A DNA stretch of 64,000 nt, taken from the NCBI RefSeq assembly GCF_036323735.1, contig NW_026947393.1, positions 1-64,000 on the forward strand. Reading direction: 5' to 3'. The notes beneath the pieces are model-generated. The model was not told the DNA's origin. It did not search any database and was given only the letters and a program-made list of their open reading frames with translations. Positions 1 through 13,299 of the stretch are shown here, piece after piece (positions within the stretch are counted from its first letter, which is position 1; the number at the start of each line of letters is the position of its first letter). Source of the stretch: Rattus norvegicus. Lineage: Eukaryota > Chordata > Mammalia > Rodentia > Muridae. Position numbers and translations under genes: made by a program.

Positions 1-1935
1 AATCACCATTCCTTACCTCAAGCAGTATTACAGGGCAATAGTGATTAAAAAGCAAAGAACAACGACAAAAAAGTTGTATTTGTACAGATTCCTGGGAATG
101 TTGATAAGTGGAATAGAATTGTAGACACCAACACAAACACACACATAAATGGTCACTTGATATTTAATAAAGAGGCTAAAACCATCCAATGAAAAACGAT
201 AGGATTTTCAACAAGTGGAGGGCAGCATGTAGAAGTATGCAAATCGATTCATTTTTATTTCCCTATACAAATCTTAAGTATGAGTGGATCAAAGACCTCT
301 ACATCAAACCCAATAAACTGAAACTTATAGAAGAAAAAGTAGAGAAGAGTCTTGATCACATGGGCACTGGGAAAATTTTCCTGAACCAAACACCACTGGT
401 TTGTACTGTAAGATCAAGAATCAGAAACGAGACTTCATAAAACTACAAAGCTTCTGTAAGTCAAAGGACACTGTTATTAGGACAAAACAGCAACCAAATG
501 ATTGGGAAAAGATCTTTTTCAATCCTACACCTGATACAGAGCTAATATCGAAAATATACAAAGAACTCAAGAAGTTAGACACCAGAGAGCCATACAATCC
601 TATGAAAAATGGGGTACAGAGCTAAACAGAGAATTCTCAACTAAGGAATAACAAATAGCTGAGAAGTATGTCAAGAAATGTTCAACATCCTTAGTCATCA
701 AGGAAATAAAAATAAAAACACTCCTGAGGTTCCACCTCACACCAGTCAGAATGGCTAAGATCAAAAACTCAGGTGACAACAGATGTTGGTGAGGTTATGG
801 AGAAAGAAAAACACTGTTCCATTATTGGAGGGATTGCAAACCTGTACGATAACTCTGGAAATCATTCTGAAGTTTCCTGGGAAAATTGGATAATGCCCTA
901 ACTGAGGACCCAGCTCTACCTGTACTCTGCATAGACCCAAAAGATGGTGCAACATTCAACAAAGACTCATGCTCCACTATGCTCATAGCAGTATTATTTA
1001 TAGTAGCCAGGAACTGGAAAGAATCCAGATGGTCTTCAACTGATGAATGGATACATAAAATGTGATACATCTGTACAATGTTCTACTATTCCGCATTAAA
1101 AACAATGAATTCATGAAACTCATAGGCAAATGGATTGACCTAGAAAGTGTCACCCTGAGTGAGGTAACCCAATCACAGAAAAGGTCACATAGTATGCACT
1201 CTCTGATAAGTGGATTTTAGCCCAAAAGTTCGAATTCCTCAAGATATAATCCACAGACCACATGATGTTCAAGAAGAATAATCAAAGTATGGAAGCTTCA
1301 CTCCTTCTTAAAAGGGGGAACAAAAAACATTCACAGGAGGGTATGTGGAGGCACAGGTAGAAGCAGAGACTGAAGGAATTCATGCCCCACCTGTGGCCCA
1401 TATACATTTATACAGTCACCAAATTATATAAGATTGTTGAAGTTAAGAAGTGCATGCTGACTGGAACTGGATATAGCTGTCTCCTGAGAGACACAGCCAG
1501 AAGAGGTCAAATTCATATTTGAATGCTAGCAGCAAAACATTAATCTGACATTGGAACACCTGTTGGAGGAATTACAGAAGCGATTGAAAGACCTGAAGGG
1601 GCTTGCAGCCTCATAGGACAGCAATGCCCAACAACGATAGGTCCCAGGGAGTAAAGCATCACCCAAAGTATATACAAGGATTGACTCATGGCTGTAGATG
1701 TATATGTAGCACAGGATGGCCTTTTTGGGCAAAAAGGGGAGGAAAAACTCTTAGTCCTTCCAAATTTGGACTCCCAGTGTAAGGAAGGTCAGAAAGACTA
1801 GACGGGTGGATGATGTGGATGGGAACTCCATTATCGAAGAAGGGGAGGGAGAGCAGATAGATGTCTTATGAGTAGGAAACCAAGAAAGGGTATATTTGAA
1901 ATTTAAATTAAAAAATCATATAAATGAAAAGAGGA
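1..1935 (+). mobile_element. L1 LINE, 3' end of ORF2 plus 3' UTR (sense, decayed)
   Basis: Rodent L1 running off the left edge of the window. The frame at 189-440 reads as the ORF2 region downstream of the reverse transcriptase, and 401-625 continues it in another frame after a frameshift. The typical end of ORF2 (a block ending with the sequence just before 1215) is followed by about 700 bp of 3' UTR ending in an A-rich stretch near 1905-1935. Frameshifts and stops show it is inactive. The subfamily cannot be set by eye. Confidence 0.9.
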
Positions 1936-4565
1936 TACTCAGATTCCTTTGAATAGGTGGAAGCATATCTAATTTCCTTGTGTGCAGGAGAGGAATTGTT
2001 GCTGTCCCTCTAGGAAAATGTAATAGATTTTTGATGTTCTAAAGTAGAAGGGTGAAAAAGGATCTCCCCTAGACTGTATGGAATGTGCATTGCTTCTCTT
2101 CCTCTTATGTCTGGAGCACTACTGAGCAGAAGTTGAAGGTTGATTGATACCTTGAAAATTATAGAACATTCCAGCCAAACACTACTTCAGCAACTCCAAA
2201 CTGGAAATCACAGTAAAGAATACACATTTGAATGTCCATGGTAGGCAGTCAACAGTCTTAGAAGTCTTGTACAAGGCTCTAATGGAGTAGTGTTGGGTTC
2301 AGTGTCTTATTCAAATATATATCCATCTACACATTCCTCTGCATGTGAAAGGACATCTCTGTGTAAGGGAACACAATGAAGACAGTAGTCTGATTTGTGC
2401 TTGCTTTTAGACTCTTGTTTGAGAACTCAGTCCAGATTTCTCTGAGATCTCTTCGGTCAGAACAGTGTTTCCCAGGACAATAAACTTAGAAATTTAAGAG
2501 AGGAAATACATTTGGCATATGGGGAATCTGTGGTAATTCCTTGGCCTCCTGGAGTCTTCTTAATTGTATAAGTCTAAATCTTACTGGGTAAGATGGTGGA
2601 GGTAGGGAACTTGAACAGAAGTAGGACTGTTGTGTCAGTCCTCAAAAAGGTAATATGCAAGACTTCATGGGAAAAATTTGTTATTGCACCGTGGACATAA
2701 CCGGGATTTCTGAGAAAATGTGCAAAGGAGATATTCTATACCTGTTTGTTAGAACTGTAAAATCTCTGTAAAATTATTTTAAAATAATAAGAAAGACCAT
2801 TTCATGCTGGAGAAAATGTAAGTACCTCGTGGAGCAGAGGAAGATCCAGTATTGCTTGATCAGCTTCCTATTCTTTTTCAGTATTTAGAATGTCCATATA
2901 TTTTCATGCCATTTGAAAGTCCAGGTAGTAATTCTTGCATCAGTCCTATAGGTTGCATTTTATTCCAACAGTTGTCTTTGGGCTTTGAAGACTTTTGTCA
3001 GACAAGAAAAGATCAAAACCCCTTTCTTCCATGGAGGAATGTCTCAGAATACCTTTAGCAGGAAGAAGTTTGTATGTAGTCCTAGACAGTTGGGATGTAG
3101 CAGGCTCACAAAATCAAGAGAAGAAGTGCTGAAGATGGCCAATAGAGAGTGCAGGCATGAGTACCCCTTGGGCAAAAGAAGATATTTCAGGCCAATGTTG
3201 TCCTTTGGTGAAAGTGTTCTTGCCCACTATACAGAGAAAAAACTTGAAATACTTTGAGTAGTTGTGGAGTGTTGATACTCCCATAGGGAAAAGGAGAGAC
3301 ACTGAATCTCTTCTTTGAAATGATGACATTTACAGACCCCTTGGACAGAAGATGTGAATTTGAGAACAACTGGAGCAAAAGGTATCATTCTGATGTCCTT
3401 CCTAGAGGAAGTTTTGAATATGAGACACAGTTAAGTGTAAATTTTGTGCCATCTTTCACCAAAAGTAGAATGGTTCAGAATCATTCTTTGTCAAATAGGT
3501 TAGCTACTGAGGACCTTTTTGACTAGAAGTGGAGTTTTAGACCTGGGTGCCAGAGATGATCTCAGGAACTGCCAGTCTTATAAGACAGATAGCAGACACT
3601 TATATACAGAATATACATTTGATATATAGTGGACATAAATTGGTGATTTAAAGTAATGATGTTTAAGAGTAGAATATTAAAGAAGACGTAGAATCTGCTT
3701 AAAGTGACAAACCTATTTTAGGATAAGGGAGTTTTCAAGCCTAAATTGAGCAGGAAAGCTAGGGCTACTTTACATATTCACATCTTCAGTTACACCATGG
3801 TAGGCTCTAACCGGGGTCCAAGCATTAGTATTATTCAGCAGTCATGATTTTCAGTCTCTAAGTCCTCTTGAAGCTAATCATCAACGACATGGGTATAAGC
3901 ATGAAGGATGGTATATAGGAGAGATAATGAAAGTTTCACGATTTGCTAACACAGATCATAATTAGGTGAAGTACCTTTGGCCAAACCTATATTTATTTAG
4001 TGGCCATTATTAGATGAACATGATCTAAAGCTCCCTATTAGAGGGTTATACTTGAACTAAAGCTCCCTATTAGAAGGTTGAGTATGCTCTAAGGACTCTT
4101 TAATCTTGGTCCTCTTGGGCAAAAAAAAAAATATGAGATCTCAATAGTAAATTCCAGTCCTTCTTATAACAGATCTTATACAGAAGGGGATGGTGTAAAG
4201 TATTATTTGTCAAAAAATAAAGACCTGAAGGCCACCAATCAAAGTGAAGTGCTGATTCCCCTTCATCTAAAGGGGATGGTGTTGAGATGGCTAGGAAATA
4301 GGTGCAGTTTTAGTAACCTGTGTTCATAACTGCAACTTATGGAGTCATCCTGAACTGCTTTGCTAAACAAGAAAGTGCCTGGCCATTTTTAACCAATTAC
4401 CAAGATCTAGTCACCTAACTGTGAAGAAGGAAAAATTCTAGCTCACCTTTGGTGGTGGGAAAACAGTATGGTATTGCTTAATTTTCTTCCGATTATTCTT
4501 TCCAGTTTCCATTAGCATGCTCTTCCATCAGGGTAAGTGATTATCTGAACTCTGATGCTCCATCG

Positions 4566-4567
<2 letters not shown>

Positions 4568-4617
<50 letters not shown>

Positions 4618-4695
4618 ATATATATATCATATGTGTATAAATAAGATGTGTAAATGTATACATATGATGTATATATATTATGTATAATGTGTGTG

Positions 4696-4727
<32 letters not shown>

Positions 4728-4760
4728 ATGTATATATGTGCATATGATATATATATAAGT
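4568..4760. repeat. (TA)n / (TG)n compound microsatellite
   Basis: A pure (TA)n run from about 4568 is followed by interrupted TA/TG tracts to about 4760. Long minus-strand frames over it encode only Tyr/Ile/Thr/His and are artefacts of the repeat. Confidence 0.95.
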
Positions 4761-5263
4761 ATAAGTGTACATGTGTACACATCCATAAATGAGAGATGGA
4801 AAAATTGCATTTCTGACAACCATCTGTAGTAAGATTGCATATATGTTAATTTTAGCTTTCTATACTCTGCCCTCTGATCTACAACAAGTATCTTATGATG
4901 ACCCACTGCGAAATCGCAATCAGGATTGCCTGGTAATCTTGGTCAAGATTGGCACTTAAGTAAAATGAGTTTAAATCAGGTATAAGATGTCCTTGTAATT
5001 AAGTGATGCTCTTGGGACTTCCAGAGCTAGAGGCTACAACTGAAACTCCTCACAAGTATAGATGGAATCAATGAGACTTGCCCTTAGGAGCCAAACCTGA
5101 CATATCTCGTGAGCATCATTCCATAGCATATACACCCTTGGCCATGAACTGACTGCCTATAGTTTTTGTGGTTGAAGGTCCCATTTTGTACTACATTGAA
5201 CTACATGTTATTGAATCTGATTCTGGCTTCTACAGAGGTATGCCATGAGACCATGGGGCCTCT

Positions 5264-5605
5264 TTAGTCAGAAGTGAAGTGACTTGAGCCCACTTTCAAA
5301 TAATCAAAATTTGGGGTTCTTTCCTTTATATGAGTACTTGAGAAGACATAAGGCAACCAGGGAATGAGTAGAGTAGGCTCAGTTGTAGGAGGGAGGTCTG
5401 ACATTCTGTTCAATGACTTAGGTAACTGAGGGAAAAAGGAAGATCTCGACGCCTTTAAGAAAGAGAAAACTTTGAGATCTGATTGTGCAATGGTATGTGT
5501 TAGAAAACCCTTGGAGTTGGGGTTGGTAGCATGAAACATCCTGTGACACATGGATGTCATTGTAACCTGATTTGGTGAAGGATTTTCTCCAACAATGCCC
5601 TTCAA
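5264..5605 (-). pseudogene. 113-residue open frame within the ~30-bp-periodic tract
   Basis: Longest minus-strand open frame of the left periodic tract. It is Ser/Pro/Thr-rich with hydrophobic residues at roughly 10-11-residue spacing (for example SDLKVFSFLKASRSSFFPQL). No signal peptide, membrane segment or known domain is evident. No continuation of similar length is open on either side, so if it derives from a protein it is a surviving fragment. The composition resembles the 145-residue frame at 52,919-53,356. It could equally be a chance frame in a repetitive, low-stop sequence. Function unknown. Confidence 0.2.
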
Positions 5606-8600
5606 TTTCTATACTTCTTTAGTTGGTAGAAATTTTACATCTTGTATTAAATCTGGGGAAGTTTAGGTAACAACCCAAGCCTTTTTTAAACAGCTTGGAT
5701 GACTGTCTCTGGATCTGTTGCTCATTCAGTTTGTCTTAATATGTCCATATATGGGTAGCAACAAAGGGTGCTCTTGATTTCTAGTGATTGGCTTGATTGG
5801 AATCAATCAATGATTCTATATATAGGACCTGGGACCTCAAACCCGATGGAAGAACATATTTCCCTATCCACAATGGTAAAAGGTAAAAGCCTTGATTCTC
5901 TATTATTTAGAGTATATCCATGTGAGGTAATTCAAAGTCATGAGGGACTGCTTTAGAATACAAGCTTTGGCACACTATTATTTGAAAAAGCATGTCTCAT
6001 GTCACCTTGTGAATAAAGCAATGTGTGAGTTTCATTTGGTCAAAGGCAGTGTACACCATCAAGAGGTGAGCAAGATCCAAGGCCACACTGATGGGGAAGG
6101 AGTCACATCATCATTCAGGGTAGTTCTCAGGGCCTCTTCAAAGAGGAATGAGTCTAGGATGTATCTCAGAACAGGAGATTTCTGAGAACAGATTTACAGA
6201 ATGGGAAGTTCTGAGAAGATCTTTAGCTAAAGTGAAATCCTGAATGTATTGGTTCACAATGTGGAGGACCCTAGTCATATTTTGAAGAAAAGAATTATCA
6301 ACTTCACCCATGGTCAGCAGGGGAAGGTTATCGGCTACACTGGGCCTTGGAGGAATGTTCTGACTCTGTTTCAGTAACTTCTAAGTATGTTCCCTATATG
6401 TATACAGATATATCTTTTAGTACAGGCAATGGTCACAACAAAAGTATAAGTGGTTCAGGAAGCGGTGATGTTTCTTCAAGGATGTGTTCAGCTGCAAACA
6501 TATGTGAATAAAATGTAGGAATATTTTGATGACCTACTTTAAGGCACATGGTATAAGAGTCAATTTAGCTTTGTGTCTTCTGAACTAGGATTTAGAAGCA
6601 GAGAAATATAAGATACCATTGTTTGCATATGTGTTGTATGAATACATTGAATAAAGAGGTTAGTTTTAAGCAAACTTTCTTTATAGGGGTGTTGAGTGGC
6701 ATGGGCCGAAGGGCAGCTCTAGTAATTCTTTAGTTCCACAGGTACTCCAAAATTCACATAGTACACAGGGAGGAGTTCTGAGACAATTGATGTGCACTGA
6801 GAATAATTTTTAGAGCCCTTTCAATAGAATTTCATTTCCCTAGCCCCCATTCGCAGAAGCTGAGGGTCTAAAATCGACTTAGTGGATTGAAGTAGACAAA
6901 TGGCCCACAATCCTACTGGAAAGACAACGAATGCTAGATGGTCTTTCATGTAGGATGCGAGGTATAACACTCCCTAGGTCTGGCAGACCTTTAAGGAGAA
7001 AAGACAACACCACTTGATGGGTATAGGAAAATAAAAGGCCCATGTAAGGCTTCAAACAGGTTTTAAGCCCCTTTATCATAAAGGGTCTAGGGCAATGCTA
7101 TACTTAGGCGAGTACTGACATGCTCTACAATATAATCAGAAGGAGTAAGTTAACACTGGGTAAAGTGAACCCCATGTAAGAGAGGAAAACTCTAAAGCCC
7201 TATTGAAAATGAAGAGAAACTTCTTCAGGCATAGTGTATATAGGTGTCATACACACTTCTGTCAAGAGAAAAGCTTCCTGGTACCTTATACAGTGGATAA
7301 AGTTTCCAGCCGTAATCATAAGTTTCAAATTCTCATTCAGAGGTTTATATATTCATAATTTCTGTTAATGCAGGAGAGAAAAGACAGGAACATATTTCTT
7401 CTGCCAAAGGCTTTGGATAATTTTTTTTGGCTAGGTTAATTCTTCTGGTTTGTTCAGCTGTTAAGATCTAAGCAGAAATGTTGAAATTATTACATTTCTA
7501 TTGATTTGTCTTATTGCAGTTTGCAAGGGTTATATACTCTGATTCTAAACTACGACTCTGGGAATTCAAACCGGAGTGGAGCAGAGTCATTGGATTATAG
7601 AAGGAGTCACTTTTGAAAATATGTTTAATCAGTTAGGGATACGACTACTTTGTTGGAAAGTCAAGGGCCCATTATTCAGAGAGAACATTTTAGGAGGATT
7701 GGGAAGAGTGAGAAGGTCACAGAATCCTTCAGGCAAAAGTTTACCTTGGGTACTGGAAGAAGGCAGTCAAGTGCAACTGTTTTCACAGTCCAGAATAACT
7801 ATGTGTCGGGGTACTCTGAGGCGTGCTGGCCAGAAATTAGGGAATTTGCTCTTACATATTGGGTGGTAATCTCTGGATTTATGTTTTGCACAAGCTGTTC
7901 AGAAGCAGGATAATCATCGACAACAAAGATGAAACTGCTCCATTTTATGTGAAAAACCTTAAAGGCAGAACTTAGGTTAGGGCTCAGATTTGCACTGACA
8001 TGTCTGAGGACATCATGTCCACGTGGTCTTCCATTCCTTCAAACATTTATCTATGCCTGGCCATCCAGGTAAGAAAGGAAACATTAAGACCTCTTAGAAG
8101 AATAGAACTGAGATCCTATGGATAGAAGTGGATTCTCGGAAGAAACCATTGTCAGGGGATATTAATTTAAAGTTTCCTTAAGAAAAAAAAAACTGTGTGA
8201 GATTTCATTTCATTTCCTTCTCTGTATGTTCTTCATCAAAATAATTTGTATTAAGCCCCTTTCAACTTACAGGGTATTGCTAGATTTTCTTATTCAAAGA
8301 AAGTAGAATATATTCATCTTACTTTGCAGAATATGTTTTTCAGGGGCTCTTCATTGCATCCCAATTGAAACCCAAGTTTACCTTGAACTGAAGGAGAAAC
8401 CTGGGAAAAATTAGGAAACATATCTGTGGCACAGTCCATAATATCAGGAACTAGTGTGGGTTTCCTCACCCTAAATTAATATCTAAACCTACTTTGGACA
8501 AACTAGAATGATCTGAAGTAACCTTTCCTTCAGGGATAACACATGATGCCTCCTTAATCAAAGAAAGAATGGATGAGTACCACCAAGTAAAGATGAGTTG

Positions 8601-9735
8601 CTGATGCCCCTGTAGCAGGAGAATTGATTAGAGTATTCATATTCCCCTTGTATTTGAGAAAAAATTAAATTGCTTACAATAGCTCAGGAGGTCCTAGCAT
8701 TGCATCATCTTCTAATGATACCGCACAGTCTAGCATATCCACATCTTTAGCTGAATATGCAAGAGCCTGAATATAGATTACATGATTCATGAAAAGTTGA
8801 GGTGTCCTAAGCATGATTGCCCCCTAAAAGTATATTCAACCAAAACGAAATGAGCACCAGACTGATGACTTCACAACATATCATGTGACTTTACTCAAGG
8901 AAGTAGCATAAGATTCCAGGATTTGCTCCCTCCTTTTGGATTTCAGTGAACCTTCACCAGAGGGATCAATGCTCCTTGGTCCGAGGTAAAATATCCCATG
9001 GGCCCCAAGCAGAAGGGATGGTTCTGAGAGACCATTTTGTCAAATGGGTAACTCTAAGGCCTATAAAAAATATCAATGTTTTTGAAAGGAGAAAAGTCTT
9101 AATCCGGTTTGATAGTAGGGGACTATCCATGATTACCTTCTATAAAAAACAATGATCCCATCACTCCAGGCCTCTACATTTTCAGAGAACTCCAGAAAAT
9201 TCTTATCTCCAAGGACTCCACTACAGACGTGACAGCAATCTGAGGTTTATTCTGAAATCTTGTGTGAAGTCACTGTCTCTAATCCTTTTTTAAACTTACT
9301 ATTAGCAGCACAGGTATGGGTGTGAGGGATATTTACCTTTCTGGTGAGTATCTTAGATAAGTGGCCTTGGATCCAGGGTGGAACTTTTATTCATTGGCCA
9401 TGGGACGTCAATCCATTGTTCTTGGAGATTTTTTGGTGGTCAAAGTTGTATTGGCTATGCAATAAGGTTTGAGGAACAAGTTCTGGTCTTTATTAGTTGA
9501 ATGGTATACCTGAGTCAGCCACGAACAAAGTGAGAATCTTCTATGGATTCTTGTTCACAAGGATTCAGTTTCAGGTACACTACAGCAGAGGCTGACTGTT
9601 TGAGACACTCCTCAGTCACAAGGTCAATTCTAGATTTTGTTCCATCAGATAGCTATGTCTCTGACCCCTCCATTGCAGACAGAGGAAGAATAAAGTGTTT
9701 CTATTCCAGGGCAGTTGATTTCTAGTGTATGTCAT

Positions 9736-10670
9736 TTCAGGGGCATTTGAGTCCTTTGATGTTTAATGATATCAGAGACAAATGATTGGATTTGTCTATT
9801 ATTTTTCTTGTTAGATGTCGAATTATGTTTCTGTGGCTACCTACATTATCTTCTTTTGTGTTTTAAAAGTAGATTGTGTTCTTTCTTTTTCTGGGTGCAG
9901 TTTCCTGCCTTGTACTGGAATTTTCCACCTTTCATCTTTTGTAGGACTGGATTTGTGGAAAGATATTGTGTAAATTTGCTCTTGTCATGGCATATCTTGG
10001 AATCTCCATCTATGGTAGTTGAGAGGTTTTATAGCAGCCTGGGATGACATTTTTGTTCATTTATGATCTGTGTGATATATGCCCAGGACCTGATAGCTTT
10101 CATAGTCTATTTTAAGAAGTGTGGAATACTGATTGGTCTCCCTTTTTATGTAACTCAACCTTTTTTCCCTTACTGGTTTTAATATTTTTTCTTTGTTTTG
10201 TGTACTTTATATTTTAACTATTATGTGATGGAAGAAATTTATTTTCTGCTCCAAATTTTTGGGAGTTCTCTTTGAATTTTGTACGTGTAAGGTTGTCTCT
10301 TTCTTTAGGTTAGGGAAGGTTTCTACTATAATTTTGTTGAAGATATTTACTGACCCTTCAAAGTGGGAGTCTTCATTCTCTACTATACCTATTATCCTTA
10401 GGTTTTATCTTGTCATTTTGTCTGGGATTTTCCGGATGTTTTGGGTTAGGAGTTTTTTGTGTACCAAGAACTGTGGATCAGGTTCAGCTATATGGAATAG
10501 ATAGAAACAAAAGTATGCTGTAACAGACTACACCTCCATTCGTGGGTTCTGAGCACTCCAGGAAGTTACCTCTGAGAAGAAGAAGTCTCTCCCGTGCTCT
10601 TGAGTGTGTCAGCACTCCTGGAAGTCCATCTATTTCCTCATGGGATCTCATTCGTTCATGTCAAATATAT
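9736..10670 (-). mobile_element. L1 LINE 5' part (5' UTR and ORF1), antisense
   Basis: The plus strand reads as the reverse complement of rodent L1 ORF1 (9740-10460), then passes at about 10,470 into sequence like the L1 5' UTR (10,520-10,660). The element therefore lies on the minus strand with its 5' end at the right. ORF1 is broken by stops, and neither ORF2 nor a 3' end follows on the left, so this is a 5' fragment. Retention of 5' UTR sequence is unusual among the 3'-end fragments of this window. Confidence 0.8.
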
Positions 10671-13055
10671 TGCCAGGTGAGATAATTGCTCAGTGAACAC
10701 AGTATTGTGTTGAATATGACACAGACTATCTGTGACAAATTAAAATATATAGGCAATGTCAACTAGGTCATTGAATTGTAATATATTGAAGAATTCACAT
10801 AATTACTACATGTTGGACTAACCAATGAATGGGATGCATATTTATTAAAATGAAGAATAGTATAAAGTTTATTTTTGAAACTTACTGAATCATGTAATAA
10901 ATAATAAGTCTCCATTACTGTATCAGGTCCATAATAGTGGTATAGATTAGGAATGAATAAAATGTATTATGAACTTTCTTTTATAAAAATTGCATTATAG
11001 TTCAAGAAAAAGAAAGAAATGAAGCCATAAATCAGTCTGTTACAGTTGATAGTATGCAAGTAGTTGAAGAATCTATTTTAAAAATATGGTCATGGACATT
11101 GTCATAAGGAAGTGACATTTAAGTTAGATTAGATGAAATATAGTTGATCTATATTTTGGGCAAAATCACAGTAAATAGAAGGATGATAAAAGGACAAAGA
11201 GCTTGACATTTCCAAAAAGTAAATATGATAGTAGTTTGTATTGACTAAGAGATAGAAGAGCGGTCCAAATAAAGCTGAAGCTTAGGCAATGTCTCATATG
11301 GGAATATAGGAACAGTATTAGACATATAATTTTTATTTACTGTAAATGTCTTAGAAATCATTGAACAGTTTTAAATAAGTTTGTTTAACTCACAATGTAT
11401 ATAGAAGGGACTCTGGTTACTTATGTATTATGAGATGATACAGAGAATAATTTTAAGGATGTTTTTGAAGTCTATCTGGAAGTACTGTCAGTGATAATGA
11501 AAAAGAGTCATATCAGAGAGCTATGTTGGAAATTGTTGTGTTTGGTAGAAGAATGAGTGTGGTGTGGGCAGGAAGAAAAGAAAGCCAATGTCTTTTTTTG
11601 AGCAAAAGAAAAGATGTTGGTGTTATTTACTCTGATGTGGAATATTTCATGATAAGTGGATTTAGGAGAATTATAAAGGAATTTATTTTAGCCCCTTGAA
11701 GATGCTTGAAAGAACCTCTAACTCACTAGACATTCCTACTTACTGTTCATTGTTTGGTGATTTAATCCATTACTAAGACCATTATTAGCTGTTATATAAC
11801 AAAACTCACTTTAATATCTGTATTTTTTAAGTTATAAATGGGAGTACTTATTTAATGAAGAGCAAACCTATGATTATATTACATGTTTATTTAGTATATT
11901 CAGACAAATTATTTGCCCATATACTTACTACAAACATTTTGTATTGCAATTATAATTTAATCCAATTTAATTGGTGCTGACACACTCTTTGATTAGAATT
12001 TAATAGCTCATGAATGTGAATTTCACAGAAAGAAGTCATTTTTCAGATTTTGTAAATTTACAAACCCTAGAAGAGTAAAAACATGTGATAAATTCTAGCT
12101 CTTCTACTTTTAATCTTTAGTATTTTAGTGTGTTATGATATACATGCAAAAATTCCTAATCCAGATGATTTTAACTATAATATCCAGTACTATTAAACAT
12201 ATCAACAGTATTTTACAAATATGAATAATCTATGCTTTCAGAAAATTTTCATCAAAGGAGCAAGAAATTCTTCATAACTTCAACACAACATGGCCTTTGG
12301 GAACAGAATAAAACACAAATAAGTAAAGGCGGAAAATGATTGACACATGCACTGTACTTGGTTTGAAATTTAACAATCATGCTAGTTATAGGATACAGCT
12401 TTGAAATTAGAGTCAATGAGAGTTTGAAAAATACTGAGGAAGAGTAGGTAAATTGAATTCTTGCTACATGAAAGAAAACACTGGATCTGAAGGTAAGGTA
12501 CATTTTAGATGATGACACTCGTCTTCTGCCACTATTTATTCAATGCTTTTGTATTTGTTACTATATTATGTTCCAAAAACATATCAATGATTCTAGTTGT
12601 TCTTAATTAATGAACATGCAGATCAGCTGATTTAATATTCCACATTATCTTAATATTCTTCTGTATCTTTCAATATTAAAATAATAGAGAATTATTTTGA
12701 TTAGAGTAAAATTTTATTTTTTTATCATATGAGAGAAGAAATTATTAACCAAGAATGGATATTTGATATTTTCTAAAAGATGTTAATAGAGGTTGAAAGC
12801 ATATATATAAGCTAAACCATTTATTCCTTCTCCAAATGAAACTCATTGGAATGTCAGTACACATAATAGTACGTATATGGAGTGATATATAGGAATAAAA
12901 ACATCCCCTATGCATCCAGAATCATCTATTATCCCCATGATGAAAGCCAATATTAGGAAGAGAAGATGGTAAAGCCACTTTGCAGGAAAATCAGCTTCAT
13001 TCAAAATGAAGATTGAGCTGGGAATTGATTTGACTAAGTGTAGTTAAGAATAATG
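10671..13055. other. AT-rich DNA, nothing recognised
   Basis: About 2.4 kb of AT-rich sequence with no frame longer than 88 codons, no clear SINE or LTR and no microsatellite. The minus-strand frame at 12,252-12,518 has no recognisable features. Old, unrecognisable transposon remnants are possible. Confidence 0.6.
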
Positions 13056-13064
13056 TAAATGCCC

Positions 13065-13290
13065 AAAAATTGTAACCTCACTAGGTGGTATGTCCTTGTT
13101 GCAGGAGGTATGTTGTTCGGGGTAGGCTTTGAAGCTCCAAAGGATTGAAGCTATTTCAATCTAGTTTTCTCCACCTTCCGCTTATGGACAGCAACCTCTG
13201 CCTGTATATCTTTGCTCTGATATCATCAATCACTGACTCTGATATTCTGGTTTATAAGCCCAAATAAAGTATTTCTTTTATAAGGAAAGA
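13065..13290 (+). mobile_element. LTR-like fragment (possibly rodent MaLR type)
   Basis: The sequence has the layout of the 3' half of rodent LTRs that read ...CCTTGTTGGAGGAGGTGTG..., then a purine-rich stretch, then TAAGCC with an AATAAA polyadenylation signal (about 13,262) and a TTTATAAG-like end. Here it reads TCCTTGTTGCAGGAGGTATG at about 13,093 and AAATAAAG near 13,262. It is diverged, and the family assignment is from memory of the pattern. Confidence 0.4.
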
Positions 13291-13299
13291 ATAATATAT

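Larger units (their letters stand above)
1940..9730 (-). repeat. Tract with degenerate ~30-bp periodicity (decayed decapeptide-repeat sequence)
   Basis: No transposon covers this stretch. Many parts fall into about 30-bp units built around a core like CCCTTGGRCAGAAG followed by a T/G-rich half; clear successive units lie at 3155-3260 and 3335-3560, with weaker ones near 4030-4120, 6110-6170, 7700-7830, 8090-8170 and 8950-9110. On the minus strand the units translate as about 10 residues. The longest minus frame here (5264-5605, 113 residues) shows loose 10-11-residue spacing of Ser/Lys/Phe/Leu. Stops and frame changes are frequent, so this looks like a pseudogene or expanded non-coding repeat, not a working gene. 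The same pattern recurs at 51.6-54.3 kb. I do not recognise the parent gene. Periodicity was judged by eye and is not continuous; some parts may be unrelated. Confidence 0.45.

Noticed and set aside
4512..4906. Two overlapping minus-strand frames of 103 and 121 codons
   Set aside because: They run through the TA/TG microsatellite and encode almost only Tyr, Ile, Thr and His; the length comes from the repeat.
9766..10047. 93-codon hydrophobic plus frame
   Set aside because: Antisense of L1 ORF1; hydrophobicity reflects reading A-rich coding sequence backwards.
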